Source: Euryarchaeota archaeon UBA58
GTDB lineage: Archaea; Thermoplasmatota; Poseidoniia; Poseidoniales; Thalassarchaeaceae
Direction of reading: 5' to 3'
DNA length: 62,405 bases
NCBI GenBank assembly: GCA_002498525.1
Contig: DAHR01000013.1
Coordinates: 131,809-194,213, forward strand
Position 1 is the first letter of the stretch, and each line of letters begins with the position of its first letter. A program made the translations under genes and the position numbers. Under the pieces are notes generated by a model. That model was not told where the DNA came from, did no database searches, and saw nothing but the letters and a program-made list of their open reading frames with translations. Below, piece by piece: positions 9,001 to 16,676 of the stretch.

Positions 9001-11224
9001 TGGGTTGATAGTAGCCGAGCGTGCAGGCGATCTGCGCGGTCGCTCCAGTGCTGTAGACGTAATATCCCGCTTGAGCTGGAATGCACGAGGCCTGGCCCGT
9101 CTGATTCTGGTAAGTTCCTATGGCGCACTCCACCTCATTGATTCTGTATTCCGCGTCGACTGCGAACGAGGTCGAACCTATTGGGTTCATCGCGCCCTCG
9201 GTCGATCGCAGGTCGATGACCAGAGTGTAATTCGCGCGTGCTGTTGAACCCGATGAATACAGTACGCGCAGGAAGTAGGTCGCTGTCGTATTGTTGGCTG
9301 CAGCCGTCGAGACCTCGTCATAACTCGTATTGCTGATGCTCGAGGTGATGATGCTGAATGAATCATTGAGCAGGTCGAGATCGAAGTCGGTGACTGATGG
9401 AGAAGTGAGGTTCGCAGTGAAGTAGGAATTCCTGTCCAGAGCGATCTCGTAGACATCGCTCGTATCGGCTGTGCCGTCAGCTGCTGCCGTGTAGTTCGCG
9501 CTCATCGCCGAGAGCGGCAGCGCTGTGCTGCTGCTGTCGCCGGCATCGCCACTGAGGCTGGTGACATAATGGCCGGCGGAAGCGGCGGTGCACGAGGTTT
9601 GACCTATACTCGCTTGGTAAGTTCCGGATGCGCATGGAGTCTGGCTGGTCGCCATGTCGGAGTCGACGGAATTCCCAGCCGATGCGTCGAGACATTCACC
9701 CTGTCCGGTGAAGGGCTGGAAAGTACCGGCGCTGCAGGCGAACTGATTGAGAGAGCCGGCGACCGCGTAATTCCCAGCATCGGCTGCGACGCAGAGCAAG
9801 CGGCCATACTGGCCGATTGGGCAATCTGTCCAACGTGCGGAATTGTCGGGATAATCATCGTCGGCGTCGACTACGCCGTCACCGTCGGAATCGCCCGTCT
9901 GATGGGTGTCGAAGATGTTGCGTGTACCGTCGCCGTCCATGTCCTGGTCGGAATAGGCGACGTGCGCACCAGCATCGAAATCCATCTCGTACGGATTCAA
10001 CTTCGGCTCGGTCGTATTGTCGAATTCGCCCGACTGCGCGCCCCAGCAGCGCAGCGAATCATCGGACAGCAGCGCACAGGTCGAATCACTGCCTGTCGTT
10101 GCTGAAAGGACGGTCAGGCCACTCGTCAGATTGACCGAGAGGGGCGAATCACCCTGACCGGGGAAGATGTTCTCGCCGCTGCAAATCGCATTGATTGTCG
10201 AGCTGCAATTCCCATCACCGAGTTGTCCATTGGTGTTGACTCCCCAGCATTGCATCGAGCCATCGCTGACCACAGCGCAGGTGTGTGAACCGATGCCATC
10301 GAGCATCGTCGCTGTGACACCAGCCCCAAGATCGACGATGTGGACATTGCCCGAGACCGCACCATTGTCGGTCGAGACGGTGTATTTGTCACCCCAGCAT
10401 CCGACCGAGCCATTGTCTAGAATCACACAGGTGCTGCGACCCGGCGTCACCACAGTGACAGCCCGCAAGCCGGTCGAATGATTGGCCACGACCGGCAGCA
10501 GAGAATCGCTCGTCGTGCCGTCGCCCAACTGACCGCGAATGTTGTAGCCCCAGCACTTGACATCACCAGCATGGGTGATCGCGCAGGTGTGGCCGGCACC
10601 GGCCGCCACAGCCACCGCATCGGTGTCCGTACCCAGATCGATTTGAACCGGTGATACCCGATTCGACGTCGAATTATCGCCGATCTGACCATGATGATTG
10701 CGACCCCAGCACCAGAGGCTGGCATCGACGAGAATCGCACAGGAATGGTCGCTGCCGGAATCTACCATCACCGGAACAATGCCGCTGAATGAGACGTAAC
10801 CAGCACTCAGCGATGTCGCGCCAATTCCGAGTTGTCCGTAATTGTTCTGACCGGAGCAATACATCGAATTATTCGACAGAATCACACACGGCTCAGAAGT
10901 CGTCACAACCGAATCATCGGTATAGACAGGACTGCCGTTGACCCACTCGACAGTGGTTCCATTGGCCAGCACCACGATTGGGCCATTCTGGCCGATGTCG
11001 AGGGCCGAATTCGAAAACACCGAGCCGGCCTCGGTTCCGCGCACATTCGGCGTAGCACCGCCGGAGTGCGTGAAAGCATCACTCGCTTCATCATCAAGCA
11101 AACCGGGCCTTTCCGCCGAACCAGCATATTCCACGGAAGAGGCGAGGAATCCAAGCATCGTCACGCCGAAGAAGAGGGCACAGATTCCAAGTGCGATGGT
11201 TGACTTGCGTTGCGCTGAGAGCAT
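6059..11224 (-). CDS. Giant surface protein: RCC1, cysteine repeats, PPC-like and TSP3 domains
   Basis: The 1721-aa protein begins with a signal or anchor segment (about residues 10-32). Five RCC1-type blades follow (about 95-440; each with a Cys-containing CWG core and GQLGDG-like turn). Next come a short TSP3-like Asp-rich stretch, three Cys repeats of the ephrin-receptor/GCC2-GCC3 type (about 461-555), a beta-rich insert resembling a pre-peptidase C-terminal domain (about 560-690) and about 17 more Cys repeats (695-1311). Asp-rich TSP3 calcium-binding repeats precede a transmembrane helix near 1501-1522, and an acidic tail of about 200 residues ends with a tryptophan-rich motif (KVWRGADGNVWVQNPDG). 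The architecture implies an exported, membrane-anchored, Ca2+-stabilised adhesin or recognition protein. It is convergent with the upstream fabH. Confidence 0.9.
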   Translation of the reverse strand: MLSAQRKSTIALGICALFFGVTMLGFLASSVEYAGSAERPGLLDDEASDAFTHSGGATPNVRGTEAGSVFSNSALDIGQNGPIVVLANGTTVEWVNGSPVYTDDSVVTTSEPCVILSNNSMYCSGQNNYGQLGIGATSLSAGYVSFSGIVPVMVDSGSDHSCAILVDASLWCWGRNHHGQIGDNSTSNRVSPVQIDLGTDTDAVAVAAGAGHTCAITHAGDVKCWGYNIRGQLGDGTTSDSLLPVVANHSTGLRAVTVVTPGRSTCVILDNGSVGCWGDKYTVSTDNGAVSGNVHIVDLGAGVTATMLDGIGSHTCAVVSDGSMQCWGVNTNGQLGDGNCSSTINAICSGENIFPGQGDSPLSVNLTSGLTVLSATTGSDSTCALLSDDSLRCWGAQSGEFDNTTEPKLNPYEMDFDAGAHVAYSDQDMDGDGTRNIFDTHQTGDSDGDGVVDADDDYPDNSARWTDCPIGQYGRLLCVAADAGNYAVAGSLNQFACSAGTFQPFTGQGECLDASAGNSVDSDMATSQTPCASGTYQASIGQTSCTAASAGHYVTSLSGDAGDSSSTALPLSAMSANYTAAADGTADTSDVYEIALDRNSYFTANLTSPSVTDFDLDLLNDSFSIITSSISNTSYDEVSTAAANNTTATYFLRVLYSSGSTARANYTLVIDLRSTEGAMNPIGSTSFAVDAEYRINEVECAIGTYQNQTGQASCIPAQAGYYVYSTGATAQIACTLGYYQPNTGATTCMVAAIGYYVGSTAATMQTPAAPGYFVNVSGATFQAQCSAGSYQPAYAQTSCFSANAGYYVANPASANQTACELGTYQPYIGQSSCLNAQPGYYVGSTGSTNQTACSVGTYQPYSGQSGCLNAAAGHYVPTTASTQQYECAVGTYQSATGQDKCESASPGYYVNSTASDRQFPCEPGTYQPAIGADSCLIADPGNYVDTQAATAQIACSAGSYNPYAGADNADDCMLADMGYYVPLTGSIAQTPCALGSYAANQGQITCDSASPGYYVNSAASMQQHPCEAGNWQDLAGQISCNVAEPGYYVENGAATAQTPCSAGTYNPNSGSTSPSDCVTAEAGNFVEDAGSSYQTPCPAGTYQPAPASTSCIDADFGYHVPAEGATGQIGCTMGSYQGSRAGTECFEAAPGHYVDTHFASAQKPCLAGTFNPARGSTSANDCIQAQPGNYVANAGSGLQTQCALGTYQPNSGWAWCLTADTGHYVDSMGALVQTLCAPGSYNPNTESVSATACEEADPGYSVESEAAPAQTPCEPGEYQNERGQTACKAADPGYFTNTSAAISQTPAPIDHYIEQTGATEAIPCPNEQMTMLEGTSSLSDCHTDTDRDRIPDFLDRDDDGDGIDDGMDMCDFGVMGWTSTPAIDNDADGCRDADEDDDDDNDGYLDEDDEFPLDPTEWLDTDGDGIGDNADTDDDGDGIPDAEELKLGLNPLIADGDGDGYNDSIDAFPKDSSEWLDTDGDGVGDNSDKFPTIRYYQTYSQAMFHLVIALAVLGMVGFSIKMGRARADGPEDEDAEMMEIGGVSIPVTADATAEVELADRDHDFDSVEEMEIEAAIEPEEAEVEDDEFDSAPSMYDLESSQAEAEPEPETEEIDAGEVEPESETTEDTEVTEELEEETDEPIEEPVEEPAEKSDVGEFDLGALLETAPPPAPLIEAPADAQINEHGQKVWRGADGNVWVQNPDGSLLRHNELTGAWEPFEQ
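7290..9140 (-). repeat. Coding tandem repeats, about 17 copies of a ~34-residue cysteine module
   Basis: Within the giant gene, the consensus CxxGxYQPxxGQxxC-xxAxxGYYVxxxxxxxQT recurs about every 102-111 bases, with variable spacers such as SADNADD-type inserts. Each unit carries two Cys, consistent with one disulfide per module. Three further copies lie at about 9560-9840, separated from the main block by a non-repetitive beta-rich domain. Repeats differ in most positions, so this is an old, diverged array rather than a recent expansion. Confidence 0.88.
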
Positions 11225-11280
11225 GGGTATTGGCGCCGTTGTGGAGATTATGACTATTCCCTATGCCTGAACGGCTTGCA

Positions 11281-13068
11281 TCATGCGTTTAGCACCTCTA
11301 GAGCCAGTCCAAAGGACTGAACGTCAGATTCGACAAAAGCTTCCTCAACACTCTCGAATGGTTTTGCTGGGTTCTTGCGCGCCGCCTTCGCTCTGGTTGA
11401 GATCAACCTCCATGCGGCCTTCGCTCCGATGCCTGGGATGGCCGCGAGTTGGGCCTGTGTGGCTGTGTTGATCGATAGGTCCGACTCGACCCCCGATATG
11501 CTGCGCATGCCGTGGCCGGTGATGATGATGTCCGAGCCGGTTTCGAGAGGGATCTGGTAGGGTACTCCTACGAGGATTGGGTAGGCTCCGATTTGGCGGC
11601 CGAAAGTGATGCCGGCTTTGCCGTGAATGGCCGGGTTTCGGTATTCCGGGTTGAGGACTTGTTCGGGTCTGCGGATGCGGTCTCCGTGGGCTTCCCACCA
11701 GACCTCGCGCAGGGTCGTTCCGAGTGGGAACATCTCGGTCAGGAGTGGGTGGTCGATCTCTTCTCTGACTTGGCGTTTGAATTCGCGGAATGTGTCTTGC
11801 GGGATGGGCTGGAATCCTTGGCCTTCGACTTGGCGGATGTTGATTCTTCGAAGCCACAGACCTTCGGCGCGCAGGCTTTGGAGGAGTTTGCGGTTGAGTT
11901 CGTAGGATTTCTCAGTCTCACCGTTGAGGCCGGCTATGAAATTGAGGCCGGGAAGGAGTTTCGGGAGGCCTCGCTCGCCTCGCTCGCGGCCGAATTCGTT
12001 GATGTGACGGATCGCTGTTCTCAGTTGCTCGGCGTCGCAGTTGAGCCAGTTCTCCTCGTGCACTGTCGGGTCTGCTGATTCGAGGCCGAAGGAAAGGACT
12101 GCTCCATCGGAGAGTGTTTCGATCATCGTGCGGGTGATCTCGGTTGCCGGTTCGAGATTCTCTGCGACTATCGAGGGATTGCCATTGTCGACATGGAGGA
12201 TTTCGAGGCGTTCGTCTTCACGCAGGCCGTGTAGGACTTTTGCTATCGGTTCGGGGTTCGGGACGGGATATTCGAGTTCCAAAACGCCCTCCGCCTTGTA
12301 GGTGTAGATGTCGGTCGCGCCGCCGATTCTGACATGCCGAACTCCCTCGTCGAGGGCGCTTGTGATCTCAGCGATGACTGCTGCTTCTTCGCGCCATATC
12401 GGTACTCCTTTCTTGGGCTCGATGCAGAACTTGCAGCCGCGCTTGAAGCGCACGCAGCCTTGGTAGAGTTCGACCTCGTAGGTGAGGGGTCCAGCTCGTC
12501 CATCTTCGGTCCGTAGATCAGGGTGTTCGGTCACACATTTTCCTTTTGCACCGGCTGCAGCCCAAGTGTTCCATTGGTCTGCAGTGCGGCGTTTATGAGC
12601 CCACTTTCCGGTGCTGAGGAAATTGTCGAAGGTCGCGTCAGTATCCTGCACGGCGCAGAACAGATTCGAGCGTAAGGGCATCCAACCATCATAGCGCCAA
12701 TGTTTGATCGCCCAGCCGCCGGCAAGGACTGGTTGTTCGCTGGGTAGAACGGCGAGGAACTCGTCGAGTTCGCGGCGTGAAATCGGAGTTCCTCGAACAT
12801 ATTTTCCAGGCACGACAGCACCAGCTAGAACCACCGCTCCATCGAGGTCAGAGAGTTCTCGCTGCAGGGCGGCTCGCTCGCCTGAATCGGCAATACGTGC
12901 TTTGTGTTCAAGCCGCCATCGATCGATGGTCATGTAGGTGTATGGAATCCCTCGCGCTTCCAACACTCCGCAGATGTAGCGGATGTGGAATCCTAGGTAA
13001 TTCGGCACGCCGAAGGCGGCCGGTTCATCCTCGTAACCATCGAGAACGAGCCAGCCTTCCATCTCCAT
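11281..13068 (-). CDS. Radical SAM protein with C-terminal helix-hairpin-helix (COG1031 type)
   Basis: The 595-aa protein has an N-terminal region of about 200 residues and then a radical SAM core with the cluster ligands in CVRFKRGCKFC (CX6CX2C). Core strands follow (VRHVRIGGATDIYTY, ILHVDNGNPS, LSFGLESADP, PGLNFIAGLNGE). The C-terminus carries a helix-hairpin-helix (INTATQAQLAAIPGIGAKAAWRL) of the DNA- or RNA-binding kind. This combination matches COG1031, an archaeal radical SAM family of unknown substrate. The 4Fe-4S cluster is expected to cleave S-adenosylmethionine, and the HhH may position a nucleic acid. Start is ATG 13068, with ATG 13062 as alternative. It is transcribed in the same direction as csl4, 64 bases downstream. 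Confidence 0.87.
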   Translation of the reverse strand: MEMEGWLVLDGYEDEPAAFGVPNYLGFHIRYICGVLEARGIPYTYMTIDRWRLEHKARIADSGERAALQRELSDLDGAVVLAGAVVPGKYVRGTPISRRELDEFLAVLPSEQPVLAGGWAIKHWRYDGWMPLRSNLFCAVQDTDATFDNFLSTGKWAHKRRTADQWNTWAAAGAKGKCVTEHPDLRTEDGRAGPLTYEVELYQGCVRFKRGCKFCIEPKKGVPIWREEAAVIAEITSALDEGVRHVRIGGATDIYTYKAEGVLELEYPVPNPEPIAKVLHGLREDERLEILHVDNGNPSIVAENLEPATEITRTMIETLSDGAVLSFGLESADPTVHEENWLNCDAEQLRTAIRHINEFGRERGERGLPKLLPGLNFIAGLNGETEKSYELNRKLLQSLRAEGLWLRRINIRQVEGQGFQPIPQDTFREFKRQVREEIDHPLLTEMFPLGTTLREVWWEAHGDRIRRPEQVLNPEYRNPAIHGKAGITFGRQIGAYPILVGVPYQIPLETGSDIIITGHGMRSISGVESDLSINTATQAQLAAIPGIGAKAAWRLISTRAKAARKNPAKPFESVEEAFVESDVQSFGLALEVLNA

Positions 13069-13132
13069 CCCCCCATACGCGGGCGCGAGCGCCCTCCTTC
13101 ACGACTTCGCTCACGAATTTGTGAGAATTCGC

Positions 13133-14473
13133 TCAGTTCCGACGGCGTCGGCCACCATCGCGACCACCGCGTCCGCCGTGACGATTGCCACCGCGATTGC
13201 CACCACGACCACCACCGCGGCTACCGCCACGTGAATCGTTGGACTCCTGAACGCTGAGTTTGCGACCGTTGACATCGGTGCCGTTGAGTTCCTTGAGTGC
13301 CGCCTCGCCTGCCTTCCGGCTAGCGAATTTGATGAAAGCGAAGCCGCGCGACTTTCCGGTCTCACGGTCGGTGGCGATGCTGACTTCCTTCAATTCACCA
13401 TGAGCGGCGAACAACTCTCGCAGCTCATCTTCTGAGGTTTCGTAGGATAGACTCGCAACGAAGAGTTTGATCCCCATGGTTTCACCAGCCTCGGCTCGAG
13501 CCTTTTTGAGAATCTCTCGCTCGGCAGCAAGCTCCTCACGGCTCGCTTTTCCGTCCTTGACCTTGTTCATGCAGTCTCGGCAGCGGATTGGTTTTCCGGG
13601 TGTCGGCTCGAATGGGACGGTCGTGTCGATTAGGCACAAAGTACACTTGCAAGCGTGTGAAACTCGTGGTTTTCGGTCACCGCCGCGTCCACCGCCGCCG
13701 CCGCGTCCCCCGCCGGTGATTGCTGCACGCATCTTGGCCGCGGCAGCTGGAATATCGTGTGCCATGCCGCGGCGATGGTCGGCCACTGGGGACAGATATG
13801 GTCTGGCTCCCTCGTGGCCGAGTCCCGACTCAGCAGCTGCTGACCAACGCTCGCCGGTCCGATTCAGGCTCTGGACATCCCCACCGAGGGTGTGTCCGTG
13901 ACCGAAGCCATTGGAGAGAACGCGGTAGCCGATGTAGTCGCAGCGAGGGCATTTGACGTTGAAATCGGGTTTTGCCGACGAGGTCTCGAGGTCGACTCCG
14001 CAGGCAGGGCAGATGGCTGACAATACGCCGAGTTCGGGCGCCTCGCGCGTGGTCGCCTTGATGTTCGGCTCGACTTGGGTGATGCGGGCTCTGATGATGT
14101 CGCGCGTGCGCATCGCATCGCCAGGTGAAGGGAGGAATCTGTCGACGATTTGAGTCACGAATAAGTCTGCGAAGAGGTTCAGTGCTGGCAGGTCTCGATG
14201 GCCGCCATCCTTCTCGATGTGAAGCAAACGGACCATCGCAACTTTCGGCATCAATTTTGTGACTTCTGCGATTACGTCATCACCGACCATTGGTAGATTC
14301 GTCTCAACTTGAGTGGTCTCGATGGAGATTGTTCCGCTCGAATCGACGACGGTGCCAGAGACTGTTGCGACGACGCCGGTGCCGGTCTCGTGAACGCCGG
14401 TTCCAAGGCTCGCACCCTCAGGGATTGAGATGGAGTTTCCAGGTGTGACAAAGTCACCAGCAGCAGCACTCAT
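13133..14473 (-). CDS. csl4: Exosome RNA-binding subunit Csl4 fused to zinc finger, RRM and RGG tail
   Basis: Residues 1-50 form the Csl4 N-terminal domain (GDFVTPGNSIS...), about 60-148 the S1 domain, and C155/C158/C175/C178 the Csl4 zinc ribbon, as in archaeal exosome Csl4 (normally about 180-200 aa). The 446-aa product then continues through a Gly/Arg linker, a second CxxC-x17-CxxC finger (C277, C280, C298, C301), a helical segment and a canonical RRM (RNP2 LFVASL 337-342; RNP1 RGFAFIKF 376-383). It ends in an RGG/RGGN tail. I start at ATG 14473 rather than the upstream open frame because MSAAAGDFVTPG fits family N-termini. An internal ATG at 13477 (Met333) just before the RRM could also give a free RRM protein. 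The methylase upstream matches known archaeal csl4 context. Confidence 0.9.
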   Translation of the reverse strand: MSAAAGDFVTPGNSISIPEGASLGTGVHETGTGVVATVSGTVVDSSGTISIETTQVETNLPMVGDDVIAEVTKLMPKVAMVRLLHIEKDGGHRDLPALNLFADLFVTQIVDRFLPSPGDAMRTRDIIRARITQVEPNIKATTREAPELGVLSAICPACGVDLETSSAKPDFNVKCPRCDYIGYRVLSNGFGHGHTLGGDVQSLNRTGERWSAAAESGLGHEGARPYLSPVADHRRGMAHDIPAAAAKMRAAITGGGRGGGGGRGGDRKPRVSHACKCTLCLIDTTVPFEPTPGKPIRCRDCMNKVKDGKASREELAAEREILKKARAEAGETMGIKLFVASLSYETSEDELRELFAAHGELKEVSIATDRETGKSRGFAFIKFASRKAGEAALKELNGTDVNGRKLSVQESNDSRGGSRGGGRGGNRGGNRHGGRGGRDGGRRRRN

Positions 14474-14569
14474 CGAGCCGCCGACCGGACAACCCCCTAT
14501 GAACGCGACGGCCGTGCGTAGCACGGTCTTGGGCTAGAGTACACAGCGGGCTTGGCAAGAAGTTGCAGT

Positions 14570-15166
14570 TCACTCAGCAGGAGGTGTGAGTCGCCAGAAT
14601 GCGACTCGGGTTCGGCCTTGGCGGCGCGAATGATGAGCATAGGCGGCTGGCAGGGCGAAATCCGCTTCCCAATATCTTTCAACGGCCCAGCCCGATTCTT
14701 CGAAAAATGACTGGATATGAGTCGCAGCGGCGCTGTGCATCAAGTGGCATATCGCACCACTGCGAAGCATCGCCTCGAGAAATGGCCGATCAGCTCTGGC
14801 GCTTTGTGCGCCCCAAGGTGGGTTAGAAATCACAAGGCTTGCACCCGCCACATCGAGGTTCTCATCGACGCTACGACACATCACCTCAACCACTTCGCCC
14901 ACGTCAACTTGCTCGACCGCCTCGAAGGCAGCAGCGCAAGCAGCCTCATCACATTCGATCAGCACTACCGAAGTTGCACCTAGCAGCGCGGCGCCGATTC
15001 CCAGAACTCCATTGCCTGCGCCGAGGTCGGCGACCACTGAATCAGAATCGAGGTCGCCAAAAGCGGCGATCTGTCCCAACCAAGCAGCAGCCATATCGCC
15101 GCTAGTCACATATTGTTCCAACTCGACAATCCCGCACGGATGCTCAGGAAGCGAGGAGAGAGTCAT
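14570..15166 (-). CDS. METTL5-like N6-adenine RNA methyltransferase
   Basis: The product is about 198 aa. It has an N-terminal LEQYVTSGDMAAAWL helix, the SAM-binding motif VADLGAGNGVLGIGA with an acidic VLIECD strand end, and the catalytic NPPWG (NPPFG in most relatives) of N6-adenine methylases. METTL5-family enzymes modify an adenosine in small-subunit rRNA. ATG 15166 is preferred over GTG 15187 because it gives the shorter N-terminus directly before the conserved LEQY helix. It lies upstream of csl4 on the same strand with a 96-base gap, the arrangement seen in other archaea. Confidence 0.82.
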   Translation of the reverse strand: MTLSSLPEHPCGIVELEQYVTSGDMAAAWLGQIAAFGDLDSDSVVADLGAGNGVLGIGAALLGATSVVLIECDEAACAAAFEAVEQVDVGEVVEVMCRSVDENLDVAGASLVISNPPWGAQSARADRPFLEAMLRSGAICHLMHSAAATHIQSFFEESGWAVERYWEADFALPAAYAHHSRRQGRTRVAFWRLTPPAE

Positions 15167-15360
15167 CGCGAGTCTGCGTTGGCGCACATCCCCGCTATGC
15201 GGTCGCGCTATTGGGTTGCTGCCCAGAATTCGAATGACGATTGCGCTTTTCCAGCAAAGAATCAGTCAACAACACCCAGAAACGGCTGGTTCCGAACCGA
15301 TCCGAGCCGCACATCATCGGCTGAGAGTTCAAGAACCCTCGATGTCCACTCAGTTTCACG

Positions 15361-16650
15361 ATGCAGTACGAAATCGTATACTTGATCGTAGGAATTCTCG
15401 CGGGGGCGGCCATCGGCTGGCTCTACGCGAAGCAGAAGACAGATGCCGCCTTGAGTGAGGCGAAGACAGCAATGACGCGCGCACAAGCAACAGCCGAAGC
15501 ACTCGCTGAGGCGCGCGAGGGCGAGGAATCGATGATCCGCGAAATGCGCGAGAGCGAGCAGAAGCGAGTCAACGAATTGCTGAAGGAAGAAATGAAGAAT
15601 ATTGCAACACAAGTCGGCGAGCGGAACACCGCCGAATTTCTCAAGCTCGCCGACCAGAGATTCGCAGTGGGTCAGAAAGAAGCTGAGAAGAGCCTCGAAA
15701 CTCGCAAACTCGAGGTCGAGGCTCTCATCACACCTCTACGCGATGAGATGGTGAAGATGTCAACTGCCAACCAAGCGATGGAGAAGGATCGCGAAGGTGC
15801 TTACCAAGCCATCAAGCGTCAACTGAAGGATCTGGGCGACCAAACCGAGAACCTCGGTGTGAGAACCACCGCTCTCTCGACAGCCCTCACCACCTCTGGT
15901 CAGGCTCGTGGTAATTGGGGCGAGGTGAAACTCCGCCGCCTCTTCGAGATGGCTGGGATGTCCGAACATGTCGACTTCTTTGAACAAGAAACAATCGAAG
16001 GCGGCGGTCGACCGGATTACATCATCCGCATGCCGCAGCAAGGTGTGATTCCAATCGATTCCAAAGCCTCAGGAGCGTCCTTCCTCAAGGCCGTCGAACT
16101 CGATGCTGGAGAAAAGCAAGACGCCCTTCTCGCCGAGCACGCAGTAGCTGTGAAACAACGAATCAAGGAGTTGAGTTCAAAGAGTTACCAAGAGGATATC
16201 GAGGGTGATTTTGACCATGTCGTGATGTTCATTCCGAGCGAAGCCATGGCAGCAGCAGCCTTCAGTATCGACCCAGATTTGATGGATTATGCGATGACGA
16301 AATTCGTTCTCATTGCCACTCCCGTGACGATGCTCGGCTTACTGCGAACTATCGCCCTCTACTGGCAACAACATGCATTGGCAGAGGGTGCGAGTGAGAT
16401 TTACGAAGTCTCCCGGGAGATGTACAAGCGAGTCAATACGCTCATCGAACACCTCTTGAAAGTCGGTGGGCACCTCGATAAGGCTGGCAAGTCCTACAAT
16501 GACGCCATGCGCTCGTACGAGAGCCGAGTTCTACCCCAAGGACGTCGTCTCGACGATCTGCAAGTCTCCGACACTCTGGCGAGTGCACTGCCAGAGCCAA
16601 AAGAGATTGAAGCCTTTCCAAACAAGACTTCCACAGATGGGGAGGAATGA
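15361..16650 (+). CDS. rmuC: RmuC-family protein
   Basis: The 429-aa product starts with one membrane helix (residues 5-23) and continues as a long Glu/Lys/Ala-rich coiled coil to about 165. The RmuC core follows: RGNWGEVKLRRLFEMAGM, RPDYIIRMP, IPIDSKASGASFLKAVE (the conserved DxK nuclease-like segment) and FIPSEAMAAAAF. RmuC limits DNA inversions and is a predicted PD-(D/E)xK nuclease fold. The length and layout match bacterial RmuC. It is divergent from the METTL5-like gene, separated by a 194-base intergenic region in which I see no other gene. No Shine-Dalgarno sequence is evident upstream of the ATG. Confidence 0.9.
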   Translation: MQYEIVYLIVGILAGAAIGWLYAKQKTDAALSEAKTAMTRAQATAEALAEAREGEESMIREMRESEQKRVNELLKEEMKNIATQVGERNTAEFLKLADQRFAVGQKEAEKSLETRKLEVEALITPLRDEMVKMSTANQAMEKDREGAYQAIKRQLKDLGDQTENLGVRTTALSTALTTSGQARGNWGEVKLRRLFEMAGMSEHVDFFEQETIEGGGRPDYIIRMPQQGVIPIDSKASGASFLKAVELDAGEKQDALLAEHAVAVKQRIKELSSKSYQEDIEGDFDHVVMFIPSEAMAAAAFSIDPDLMDYAMTKFVLIATPVTMLGLLRTIALYWQQHALAEGASEIYEVSREMYKRVNTLIEHLLKVGGHLDKAGKSYNDAMRSYESRVLPQGRRLDDLQVSDTLASALPEPKEIEAFPNKTSTDGEE

Positions 16651-16676
16651 AAGGTCTCGCGTAGCGTCGACATCCC

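Noticed and set aside
7290..9140. Possible CRISPR array, because of regular ~105-base periodicity
   Set aside because: The periodic units are coding, diverged and lack identical direct repeats with unique spacers.
15167..15360. tRNA-like T-arm (GAGAGTTCAAGAACCCTC) in the METTL5-rmuC spacer
   Set aside because: No acceptor or anticodon stem could be paired around it on either strand.
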